A stretch of DNA of 64,000 nucleotides. Source: RGIG5612 sp045598285. Its GTDB lineage: Bacteria; Bacillota; Clostridia; Lachnospirales; Lachnospiraceae. The first letter of the stretch is position 1, and the number at the start of each line of letters is the position of its first letter. A program made the position numbers and the translations under genes. The stretch is from NCBI GenBank assembly GCA_045598285.1, contig JAZLLU010000002.1:12099-76098 (forward strand). The letters run 5' to 3'. Of this stretch, positions 57,098 through 64,000 are shown piece after piece. Below the pieces are notes generated by a model, which saw only the letters and a program-made list of their open reading frames with translations, had not been told where the DNA came from and searched no databases.

Positions 57098-57988
57098 ATG
57101 ATAAAAGTAGTAGGCGTAAGATTTAAAAAGACAGGAAAAATTTATTATTTTGACCCAGCTGACTTAAGTATAAAAACGGGCGATGCGGCAATTGTTGAAA
57201 CAGCACGTGGCGTTGAGTTTGGGGAAGTTGTAGTTGGTCCAAAGGAAGTTGCTGATGATGAAGTCATTAGTCCGCTTAAGCCGGTAATGCGTATTGCAAC
57301 TGAAGAAGATAAAAAGACGAACGAAGAAAATAAAGAAAAAGAAAAGAAAGCATTCGAAACATGTTTAGAAAAAATTGCTAAACATGAATTAGAGATGAAA
57401 TTAGTTGATGTTGAATACACTTTTGATGGCAATAAAATTCTTTTCTATTTTACAGCGGATGGCCGAATTGACTTTAGAGAACTCGTAAAAGATTTGGCAG
57501 CAGTTTATAAAACGAGAATCGAGCTTCGCCAAATTGGAGTCCGTGATGAGACGAAGGCTATGGGTGGCTACGGAATTTGCGGCAGAGAATTTTGCTGTCA
57601 CGCATTTCAATCTGAGTTTGTTCCGGTTTCAATTCGCATGGCAAAGAATCAAAACCTTTCGCTTAATCCGACAAAAATTTCGGGAAGCTGTGGCAGACTT
57701 ATGTGTTGTATAAAATATGAAGACGATGCATATCTTGACTTAAGTAAAAGACTTCCACATCCAGGAGACGAGACAACAACAGAAGACGGATATCATGCGG
57801 TTGTAGACTCTGTAAATATTTTGAAACAAAAAATTCGTGTTATCGTTGACTTAAGTGAAGACGAAAGAGAAGCAAGAGAATACGGACCGGACGATTTGAA
57901 GTTTATTAGGAAGAGAAAGAAAAATAACGACGCTGAACAAGTTTCTGAAGAAGAGATGAAGGCGCTTAAAGAATTAGAGAAAGAATAA
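57098..57988 (+). CDS. ricT: PSP1-domain protein RicT (YaaT)
   Basis: The 296-residue PSP1 protein resembles YaaT, part of the RicA-RicF-RicT complex that aids RNase Y processing and phosphorelay in Bacillus. Conserved: ETARGVEFGEVVVGPKEV and the Cys-rich CGREFCCHAF followed by SGSCGRLMCCIKYE, which bind an Fe-S cluster in B. subtilis. A Lys/Glu-rich stretch lies near residues 70-95. AGAGG precedes the ATG; the next gene starts at the following base. Confidence 0.94.
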   Translation: MIKVVGVRFKKTGKIYYFDPADLSIKTGDAAIVETARGVEFGEVVVGPKEVADDEVISPLKPVMRIATEEDKKTNEENKEKEKKAFETCLEKIAKHELEMKLVDVEYTFDGNKILFYFTADGRIDFRELVKDLAAVYKTRIELRQIGVRDETKAMGGYGICGREFCCHAFQSEFVPVSIRMAKNQNLSLNPTKISGSCGRLMCCIKYEDDAYLDLSKRLPHPGDETTTEDGYHAVVDSVNILKQKIRVIVDLSEDEREAREYGPDDLKFIRKRKKNNDAEQVSEEEMKALKELEKE

Positions 57989-58738
57989 GTGAACGTAGAA
58001 TTATTACCAGATGAAAGAATTGACGATCTAGAAAGAAATGGATACCGCATTATCCAAAGTAAGCGCACGTTTTGCTTTGGGATGGATGCGGTTCTTCTTT
58101 CATGTTTTGCAGCCGAAGGACTTTGTGGCAAAAAAGAGTTTAAGGTTATCGATTTAGGAACTGGTACAGGAATAATTCCGATTTTACTTCGCGCAAGAAC
58201 TTCTTCCAGGGATTTAACCGGATTAGAAATTCAAAAAGAAAGCGCCGATATGGCGCAGCGTTCAGTTAAACTTAATGATTTAGAAGAAGATATAAAAATT
58301 GTTCAAGGGGATATTGTAGATGCTAGCGCGATTTTTGGAAAGGCAAGTTTTGATGTGGTTGTTACAAATCCACCATACAAAAAAAGCGATGACGGACTTC
58401 CAAATCCTAGCGAAGCAAAAGCGATTGCAAGACATGAAATAAAATGCACCTTTGAAGATGTGGCAAAAGAATCGTCGGCGCTTCTAAACCCAGGTGGAAA
58501 ATTTTTCTTGGTTCATCGTCCGGAAAGGTTAGCTGAAATTATAGATGTGCTAAGGAAAAACAAACTTGAACCAAAAAGATTAAGGATGGTACATTCTTAT
58601 AAAGATAGCGATGCAACGATGTTTTTGCTCGAAGCAAGCAAGGGCGGAAATGAGTTTATGAAGGTTGAAAAACCGTTAATTATTTACAAAGAAGAAAACG
58701 TGTACACTGACGAGATACACGAAATTTATGGGTTTTAA
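57989..58738 (+). CDS. yabB: tRNA1(Val) (adenine-37-N6)-methyltransferase-like, YabB family
   Basis: The GTG start immediately follows the ricT stop, giving 249 residues. A SAM-dependent N6-adenine methyltransferase core with VIDLGTGTGIIPILLRARTSS (motif I) and the catalytic motif VVTNPPYKKS. The family methylates A37 of tRNA-Val in E. coli; the target in Firmicutes is assumed similar. Conserved order with rsmI next. Confidence 0.92.
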   Translation: MNVELLPDERIDDLERNGYRIIQSKRTFCFGMDAVLLSCFAAEGLCGKKEFKVIDLGTGTGIIPILLRARTSSRDLTGLEIQKESADMAQRSVKLNDLEEDIKIVQGDIVDASAIFGKASFDVVVTNPPYKKSDDGLPNPSEAKAIARHEIKCTFEDVAKESSALLNPGGKFFLVHRPERLAEIIDVLRKNKLEPKRLRMVHSYKDSDATMFLLEASKGGNEFMKVEKPLIIYKEENVYTDEIHEIYGF

Positions 58739-58740
58739 TT

Positions 58741-59586
58741 ATGGCAGGTAAATTGTTTTTATGTGCAACGCCTATCGGAAATCTTGACGACATTACTTTA
58801 AGGGTTATTGAAACCTTAAAGAGTGTTGATTTGATTGCAGCTGAGGACACAAGACATACGCTTAGGCTTTTAAATCATTTTGATATTAAAGCAAAACTTA
58901 CTAGTTATCATGAGCATAACAAATATGAAAAGGCCGCAGAGTTAGTTGAAAAGATGCAAGAGGGATTAAATATTGCACTTGTAACGGACGCGGGGACTCC
59001 GGGGATTTCTGATCCGGGCGAAGAACTCGTTAAAGAGTGCTATAAGGCAGGAATAGAAGTTACTTCTCTGCCCGGTGCTTCGGCACTTATTACTGCTCTT
59101 TCTATGTGTGGTCTATCTTCAAGACGTTTTGTTTTTGAAGGTTTTTTACCAGTTGATAAAAAAGAAAGAAAAGAAGCACTTTCTAGGTTAGATGGCGAAG
59201 TTCGAACAATTGTTATCTACGAAGCGCCACACAGAATATTAAAAACATTAAAAGAAATTTTTGAAGTTCTTGGTGATAGAAATGTTCGCATCTGTAAAGA
59301 ACTCACAAAGATTCATGAAAAAGTTTTGGCTTTTACAATTTCACAAGCAATAAGTTTTTTTGAAGAGAGCGAGCCAAAAGGAGAAATGGTTATAGTTATT
59401 GAAGGCATGGACGAAGGTGAGCTCTTAGCAAAACAGCAAGAAAGCTGGGAAAAGATGAGCATTAAAGAACATATTGAATTTTATGAAGTTCAAGGGTTAG
59501 ATGAAAAAGATGCGATGAAAGCTGTCGCAAAAGATAGAGGTATAAGCAAACGTGATGTTTACGAGCAAATAAAAATTCAAAAATAA
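58741..59586 (+). CDS. rsmI: 16S rRNA (cytidine-1402-2'-O)-methyltransferase
   Basis: 281 residues, tetrapyrrole-methylase fold. LFLCATPIGNLDDITLRVIETLKSVDLIAAEDTRHT at the start and ALVTDAGTPGISDPGEELV near residue 80 are diagnostic. Two bases separate it from yabB. It 2'-O-methylates C1402 at the ribosomal P site together with RsmH. Confidence 0.97.
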   Translation: MAGKLFLCATPIGNLDDITLRVIETLKSVDLIAAEDTRHTLRLLNHFDIKAKLTSYHEHNKYEKAAELVEKMQEGLNIALVTDAGTPGISDPGEELVKECYKAGIEVTSLPGASALITALSMCGLSSRRFVFEGFLPVDKKERKEALSRLDGEVRTIVIYEAPHRILKTLKEIFEVLGDRNVRICKELTKIHEKVLAFTISQAISFFEESEPKGEMVIVIEGMDEGELLAKQQESWEKMSIKEHIEFYEVQGLDEKDAMKAVAKDRGISKRDVYEQIKIQK

Positions 59587-59645
59587 ATGTTGATGTGCGA
59601 GAGCAAAATGCTAAGCGCAAAAATTAAAGAAATAGGAGAAAAAAT

Positions 59646-60356
59646 ATGGTACCAACACCACACAACACAGGATTAAAAGAAGATTTTGCAAAAACAGTTT
59701 TAATGCCGGGCGATCCAATGCGCGCAAAATATATTGCTGAAAAATTTTTGGAAGATGCCAAGCTTGTAAATAATGTTCGTGGAGTGCAAGGTCACACCGG
59801 AACATGGAAGGGAAAAAGAGTTTCTGTAATGGCTAGCGGAATGGGCATTCCTTCAATAAGCATATATGCATATGAACTTTTTAACTTTTACGAAATAGAT
59901 TCTATTATTCGCGTTGGCACAGTTGGAGGATTAAGCGATGGCGTTAAGGTCGGAGATGTGTTAATTGCTGAAACAGCACTTACCGATTCGGATTTTTATA
60001 AACACTTAAAAGTTCCTGCTGATTTTGTGGCACATCCAGATGCAATACTATTAGAGCGCGCAATGGCAAGCGCAGACAAACTAAACATAAGCGCAGTTGC
60101 GGGAAAAGTGTTAACGGCAGAACTTTACTATTCGATGGAAGATAACTACATGGAATATTGGAAGGGCGAAGGTGCGTTAGGAATTGAAATGGAAGCAGCA
60201 GCTTTATATGCACATGCCTATATGGCAAACAAAAAAGCACTAGCACTCTTTACTGTTTCAAATAATATTTTAACTGGCGAAGAAATGGATCCGCTATTAC
60301 GAGAACGCAGCCTTGACGAGATGATTGAAATTGCACTTGAATGTGCGCAGGCATAA
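59646..60356 (+). CDS. deoD: Purine-nucleoside phosphorylase, DeoD type
   Basis: 236 residues, hexameric class. MVPTPHNTGLKEDFAKTVLMPGDPMRAKYIAEKFLEDAKLVNNVRG, MASGMGIPSISIYAYELF, RVGTVGGL and ALGIEMEAAALYAHA are all typical, with catalytic Asp in NNILTGEEMDP shifted relative to the E. coli VSDH form. Salvages purine (deoxy)nucleosides using phosphate. AGGAG precedes the ATG. Confidence 0.96.
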   Translation: MVPTPHNTGLKEDFAKTVLMPGDPMRAKYIAEKFLEDAKLVNNVRGVQGHTGTWKGKRVSVMASGMGIPSISIYAYELFNFYEIDSIIRVGTVGGLSDGVKVGDVLIAETALTDSDFYKHLKVPADFVAHPDAILLERAMASADKLNISAVAGKVLTAELYYSMEDNYMEYWKGEGALGIEMEAAALYAHAYMANKKALALFTVSNNILTGEEMDPLLRERSLDEMIEIALECAQA

Positions 60357-60404
60357 ATTACGCTTCTAGGTATTTGAGAACAGATTCTTAAGTAGTATTA
60401 AGAC

Positions 60405-62009
60405 ATGAAAAAAAATGACATCATAGAACTTGATATTGTTGATGTAGGCGTTGGCGCAGAAGGTATAGGCAAGTTTGATGGCTATACCTTTTTTGTAAAG
60501 AATGCAGTGATGGGCGACAAAGTCGAAGCGATTATTACTAAGATGAACAAGGGCTACGGCTTTGCAAAGGTGACAAAGCTGCTTTCTCCGTCGCCAGATA
60601 GATGCGAGCCACCTTGTAAGATTTGCGATAAATGCGGCGGGTGCCAAATCATGCAAATTAATTATGATGCGCAACTTCGGCTTAAAGAAAATAAAGTTAA
60701 AAATAATTTAGAACGTATTGGCGGGGTGAATTTTGGCGAAGGTGGCGCTGAGTTTTTGCCAATTATTGGTATGGAACCAAATGAGTTTTCGCAAACTCCA
60801 ACGCATTACCGAAATAAAGTTCAATTCCCTATTGTCAAAAATAAAGAAGGAAAAACTATTTCTGGATTTTACGCTGGAAGAACTCACTACATTATTGAAA
60901 CCGACACATGCCCCGCTTCTTTAGATTTTAACGATAAAATTCTTGCTACAATTCGTGCATTTTTAGATGAGAATAATATTAGCACTTATTCGGAAGAATC
61001 CGGCAATGGATTGGTTCGTCATGTTTTGATTCGCAATGGGTTTAAGACAGGGCAAACTATGGTGTGTTTAGTTATTAATGGCGAATCATTAAGTAGCGAT
61101 ATATGTCAACAAATTAATTCTTGTGCTAATGCCTTGCGCGAAAGCACTACCGAAACACTTGAAGAAAAATTTGCGACGTCGCTTTTTTCATTAGAAGACG
61201 ACTTTATGAAAATAACGAGTATTTGCTTAAACATAAACAAAGAGAACACGAATGTTATTTTAGGAAATAAAAATGTTCCGATACATGGACCGCTTTATAT
61301 AGAAGATAAAATTGTTAGTGCGGATGCATCTATGAAGGAATTGCTTTTTAGAATTTCGCCACTTTCGTTTTATCAGGTGAATCCTACTCAGACATCTAAA
61401 CTTTATGATGCTGCGCTTAAGGCAGCAGACCTTAAGGGCGATGAAACCGTTTGGGACTTATACTGTGGCATCGGGACAATTTCTCTTTTTCTTGCGCAAA
61501 AGGCGAAGAAAGTTATTGGCGTTGAGATTGTCCCAGAGGCAATTGAGGATGCTAAAGAAAATGCTTTGCTAAATGGAATTTCTAATGCGGAATTCTTCTG
61601 TGGTAAGTCAGAAGAAGTTTTTCCGGATTTAGTTGGAAGTTTAGATACTGATGGAAATATCCGTAGTGCAGACATCGTAGTGCTTGACCCACCTCGAAAG
61701 GGTTGCGACAAAATTTTGCTAGATAAAATTTTAGAGGTTGGTCCAGAACGCATCGTCTACGTAAGTTGCGACAGCGCTACCCTTGCCCGCGATATAAAAA
61801 TATTAACTGGCGCCGGAGCATGTTCCGAAGAAAAAGCTACGCCTAGCGACGCGGCTTACAAATTAATCTCCGCCCAGCCTGTAGATATGTTCCCAAACAC
61901 CGTGCATGTTGAGACGGCTGTCAAATTATGTAGGGGAAATGTCGACGCATATATTGAAGCTAGACTCGATACGGAAATGCTTGAAAAAGGCCTAGAAACA
62001 TTGAAATAA
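60405..62009 (+). CDS. rlmD: 23S rRNA (uracil-1939-C5)-methyltransferase RlmD/RumA family
   Basis: 534 residues, longer than the usual 450. N-terminal TRAM domain (EGIGKFDGYTFFVKNAVMGDKVEA), an Fe-S motif with four Cys (RCEPPCKICDKCGGCQ), SAM motif VWDLYCGIGTISLFLAQKAKKVIGVE, DPPRKGCDK, and the nucleophile Cys in VYVSCDSATLARD. Firmicutes often carry several paralogues (RlmCD), so the exact uridine is uncertain. No strong ribosome site before the ATG. Confidence 0.93.
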   Translation: MKKNDIIELDIVDVGVGAEGIGKFDGYTFFVKNAVMGDKVEAIITKMNKGYGFAKVTKLLSPSPDRCEPPCKICDKCGGCQIMQINYDAQLRLKENKVKNNLERIGGVNFGEGGAEFLPIIGMEPNEFSQTPTHYRNKVQFPIVKNKEGKTISGFYAGRTHYIIETDTCPASLDFNDKILATIRAFLDENNISTYSEESGNGLVRHVLIRNGFKTGQTMVCLVINGESLSSDICQQINSCANALRESTTETLEEKFATSLFSLEDDFMKITSICLNINKENTNVILGNKNVPIHGPLYIEDKIVSADASMKELLFRISPLSFYQVNPTQTSKLYDAALKAADLKGDETVWDLYCGIGTISLFLAQKAKKVIGVEIVPEAIEDAKENALLNGISNAEFFCGKSEEVFPDLVGSLDTDGNIRSADIVVLDPPRKGCDKILLDKILEVGPERIVYVSCDSATLARDIKILTGAGACSEEKATPSDAAYKLISAQPVDMFPNTVHVETAVKLCRGNVDAYIEARLDTEMLEKGLETLK

Positions 62010-62202
62010 TCAAGGGTTCGGGCCTTTTTGCAACTTTTAGTGATTGGCAGATAAAATGGCATAAAACGGTATAAAAACGTCTTCAATTTGATTACTACTT
62101 TTGGCGAAACTAACACAGAGCAATAATAAAGGCTTGATATTTTAAAAGGAGTTAGAATAAAATAACAATATAAATATTTTTTCAACTAAGGGGAGGAATG
62201 TA

Positions 62203-63033
62203 ATGAAACGGCTTACATGTGAAATGTGTGGAAGCACTGAGCTTGTAAAACAGGATGGGCTTTTTGTTTGCCAAAACTGTGGATGCAAGTATTCTTTGGA
62301 AGAAGCTAGAAAGTTGATGATTGAAGGAACTGTTGATGTATCTGGCAGTACTGTTAAAATAGATACATCAAGTGAATTAGCAAATCTTTATCAAATTGCT
62401 CGTAGAGCAAAAGATGATGAAAATGGGGAAAATGCATCAAAATATTATGACATGATTCTTGTCAAAGACCCTACTAGTTGGGAAGCAGCTTTTTATGTTG
62501 TTTATTTTAAAGCAACAGAGTGTAAAATTGCGCAAATTAGTTCAGCAGCAATTTCTGTAAGTAACTGTGAAGATAGTGTACTTTCGCTTATTAGGGAAAA
62601 CGTACCAGAGAATGAGCAAGAGGAAGCTGTTAAAGAAGTTGTAAGTAGAAGTGCACGAATTGCTAGGATGTTAGCTAATGGGGCAAAGAATCATTATGAG
62701 GGAATCAGTCTTGATATAAAAAATAATTATACTCAGGAATATATTGATAATGTTTGTGCAGCAAGAGATATTATGTATATTTGTGGTTCGCAGATTGAAC
62801 GTATTTTTGGTGATAAGGAAGAAATAGCAAGATATGCTGCTAATGCGTGGGAAACGGGTATTAATATTCATGCAAATATATTGCATTTTTTTGCAAATGT
62901 TGATGCTAATAAAAAAATTATAGATAGCTATGTTGAAAAAATAGGAAAATACAATCCTGAATATTACAAAGAATATTTCTATGCTGACAAGAAAAAAATC
63001 TTGAGTCAGAGATTTCAAAACTTGATAATATAA
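62203..63033 (+). CDS. TFIIB-type zinc-ribbon protein, 5' part before a frameshift
   Basis: The N-terminal zinc ribbon (CEMCGSTELVKQDGLFVCQNCGCKYS) and an EEARKLMIEGTVDVSG linker begin a 276-residue frame with a helical, TPR-like middle. GGGGAGG precedes the ATG. The frame ends in TAA at 63031-63033, but after the A7 tract at 62992-62998 the -1 frame stays open for another 100 codons and encodes two membrane helices and a coiled coil. The full protein would be about 370 residues. Such zinc-ribbon membrane proteins are common but uncharacterised in Clostridia. Confidence 0.85.
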   Translation: MKRLTCEMCGSTELVKQDGLFVCQNCGCKYSLEEARKLMIEGTVDVSGSTVKIDTSSELANLYQIARRAKDDENGENASKYYDMILVKDPTSWEAAFYVVYFKATECKIAQISSAAISVSNCEDSVLSLIRENVPENEQEEAVKEVVSRSARIARMLANGAKNHYEGISLDIKNNYTQEYIDNVCAARDIMYICGSQIERIFGDKEEIARYAANAWETGINIHANILHFFANVDANKKIIDSYVEKIGKYNPEYYKEYFYADKKKILSQRFQNLII

Positions 63034-63314
63034 TTAATACTACTCCAATAGAGAAAACATGGAGCAAAGGAAAAATTATATTTGGTGGTATTCTAATTGT
63101 TGTTGGAATAATAGGTTTTGCAACAATTAGTGAATCCTTTACTTATGGTGCGATTATTGGTTATCTTGGCCTACTTTTTGGCATATTATTAATAATAGCT
63201 GCTAGACCAAACAAGAAAAAATTAGAGGAAAATAAGCAAATTGTAAGTGACGCACGTGAAAAGTTAAGAGTAAAAAAAGAAGAATTAGCCGAACTGGAAA
63301 AAACCCAAAATTAA
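62997..63314 (+). pseudogene. 3' part of the zinc-ribbon membrane protein, in the -1 frame
   Basis: Read one base back from the A7 tract, the sequence continues NLESEISKLDNIINTTPIEK, then a hydrophobic pair of helices (IIFGGILIVVGIIGFATI and GAIIGYLGLLFGILLIIAA) and a basic coiled tail ending ELEKTQN and TAA. It has no start of its own. The slip could be a real deletion of one A, programmed frameshifting on A AAA AAA, or a homopolymer sequencing error. Confidence 0.75.
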
Positions 63315-63378
63315 ATAACGAGAATACCTTTAGATATTTTGGAATGTTTTAAAGTTAATACAAAGAAGGGACTGATCC

Positions 63379-63401
63379 AAGGAGGAGAGGTTCCTTTTTT
63401 G
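63379..63401 (+). terminator. Weak terminator-like hairpin
   Basis: AAGGA and TCCTT pair around GGAGAGGT and a T-run follows. The stem is only five bases, so efficiency is doubtful. The rest of 63315-63481 holds an AT-rich promoter-like stretch with TATAAT at 63448 and an inverted AATACA / TGTATT just before it. Confidence 0.4.
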
Positions 63402-63481
63402 GTGGGAAAATATATTGTCAGTAGAATACATTTGTATTACAATACTATATAATAAAAATTATGTGTAAAAGGATGGAAGTT

Positions 63482-63679
63482 ATGGATAATCCGAAATTAA
63501 TAATTACGTCAAGAAAATATACGGGAGAAACATCAATTATTTCTATGCGTATTCCTAAGGATATGCTTAAGGATATAGACAAGATTGCAGATGAAACAGG
63601 CAGGACAAGAAATGAACTTCTTACGACCTGCCTTGATTTTTCATTGAAAAACATGGAAATACTTAATGACGAAAAGTAA
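63482..63679 (+). CDS. Ribbon-helix-helix (CopG/Arc-type) DNA-binding protein
   Basis: From the ATG at 63482 (AAAGGA eight bases upstream) the product has 65 residues. An N-terminal beta strand (SIISMRIPKDMLKDIDKIADETGRTRNELLTTCLDFSL) with two helices is the ribbon-helix-helix fold. These bind DNA as dimers and often act as antitoxins or repressors; no toxin partner is evident. An inverted AATACATTTGTATT just upstream could be its operator. In-frame ATGs at 63461 and 63473 are less likely starts. Confidence 0.85.
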   Translation: MDNPKLIITSRKYTGETSIISMRIPKDMLKDIDKIADETGRTRNELLTTCLDFSLKNMEILNDEK

Positions 63680-63719
63680 CAAGAAAATTAGAAATGAATA
63701 ATAGAAGAGAAGAAAAGTT

Positions 63720-63857
63720 ATGGCAATTCTTAAATGCAAGATGTGTGGCGGAGAGTTGCAAATAGTTGGCGGGGAAAATATCTGTGAGTGCGAATACTGC
63801 GGATCAAAGCAGACAGTACCAACACTTGATGATGAAAAAAGGCAAAAATTTGTGTGA
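63720..63857 (+). pseudogene. Truncated zinc-ribbon protein
   Basis: 45 codons: MAILKCKMCGGELQIV, then CECEYCGSKQTVPTLDDEKRQKFV and a stop. The zinc ribbon (two CxxC pairs) and the QT(V/L)P-x-LDDEKR sequence are the standard N-terminus of a much longer clostridial zinc-ribbon family, which normally continues with a helical repeat region. The frame ends there, and the sequence after it no longer matches, so it is probably a remnant cut off by a frameshift and by the element that follows. It might instead be a small real protein. Confidence 0.65.
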
Positions 63858-63960
63858 ATCGTAGTGTAAAGTTTTTGTAGGAAAAATAAAAAAATAGAAA
63901 GCACCAGATTCCTATGTTAGGATTTAAGTTGACAAAACAATAATCCAAGGAGGTGCTTTC

Positions 63961-64000
63961 ATGATTAATAGTATACAACAGTTTCACAAAGATGGAACAA
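63961..64000 (+). CDS. First codons of an unidentified gene, possibly a transposase
   Basis: An ATG with an excellent site (AAGGAGG, nine bases upstream) opens MINSIQQFHKDGT and runs off the window. Thirteen residues are too few to identify. The abrupt boundary after a truncated gene suggests the left end of an insertion sequence, but this is a guess. Confidence 0.45.
   Translation, partial: MINSIQQFHKDGT

Overview
The window is about 64 kb of low-GC Firmicute chromosome centred on the replication origin. It most resembles a member of the class Clostridia. The basis is the gene order rpmH-rnpA-yidD-yidC-jag-mnmE-mnmG-rsmG-parA-parB to the left of the origin, dnaA-dnaN-yaaA-recF-gyrB-gyrA to its right, perfect parS sites, and a single-membrane Tad pilus locus with DUF5702 and DUF6382 proteins. 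I cannot name the genus from sequence alone. Most genes left of about 22.4 kb lie on the minus strand and most to the right on the plus strand, so both arms are read in the direction of the replication fork.

Left arm (1-22.4 kb, read right to left from the origin). The ribosomal protein L34, RNase P and membrane insertase operon leads into the tRNA-modification genes mnmE and mnmG, then rsmG, parA-parB and serS with a tRNA-Arg(CCU). A five-gene branched-chain amino-acid-type ABC transporter, ispE with a GntR regulator, a small membrane protein and the 3' part of murI follow. Two plus-strand genes, a DUF4143 AAA ATPase and an alpha/beta-hydrolase-like protein, are wedged head-on between rsmG and parA. 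The intergenic spaces hold GC-rich structured repeats: an inverted-repeat element of about 675 bp at 3.06-3.73 kb, a 193-bp tandem array bracketed by two perfect parS sites (15.16-16.10 kb), and twin hairpins before mnmG.

Origin (22.45-24.5 kb). DnaA boxes occur upstream of dnaA and at least one lies between dnaA and dnaN, with very AT-rich flanks, suggesting a bipartite Bacillus-type oriC.

Right arm (24.5-64 kb). After gyrA come two membrane proteins and a predicted sortase-anchored surface protein. Its best promoter has a run of eight G in the 17-bp spacer, a layout typical of phase variation. A PocR-AraC regulator precedes a Tad/Flp pilus operon (tadZ, tadA, tadB, tadC, flp, DUF5702, two TadE-like proteins, prepilin peptidase). 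That operon ends in an FHA protein and is followed by a membrane-bound SpoIIE/RsbU-type phosphatase, hinting at phospho-dependent control of the pilus. Transporters (AEC, MATE), ispA, a LysR regulator and nnrD follow. Then comes the conserved Bacillus-like run of Orn/Lys/Arg decarboxylase, guanylate-kinase-like gene, holB, ricT (yaaT), yabB and rsmI, followed by deoD and rlmD. The last 2 kb is accessory: a zinc-ribbon membrane protein broken at an A7 tract, a ribbon-helix-helix protein, a second truncated zinc-ribbon gene and the first codons of an unidentified gene.

The most distinctive content is the set of long, stepped, GC-rich intergenic hairpins and repeats, and the candidate phase-variable promoter. 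All assignments come from reading motifs and context; no database search or folding program was run.
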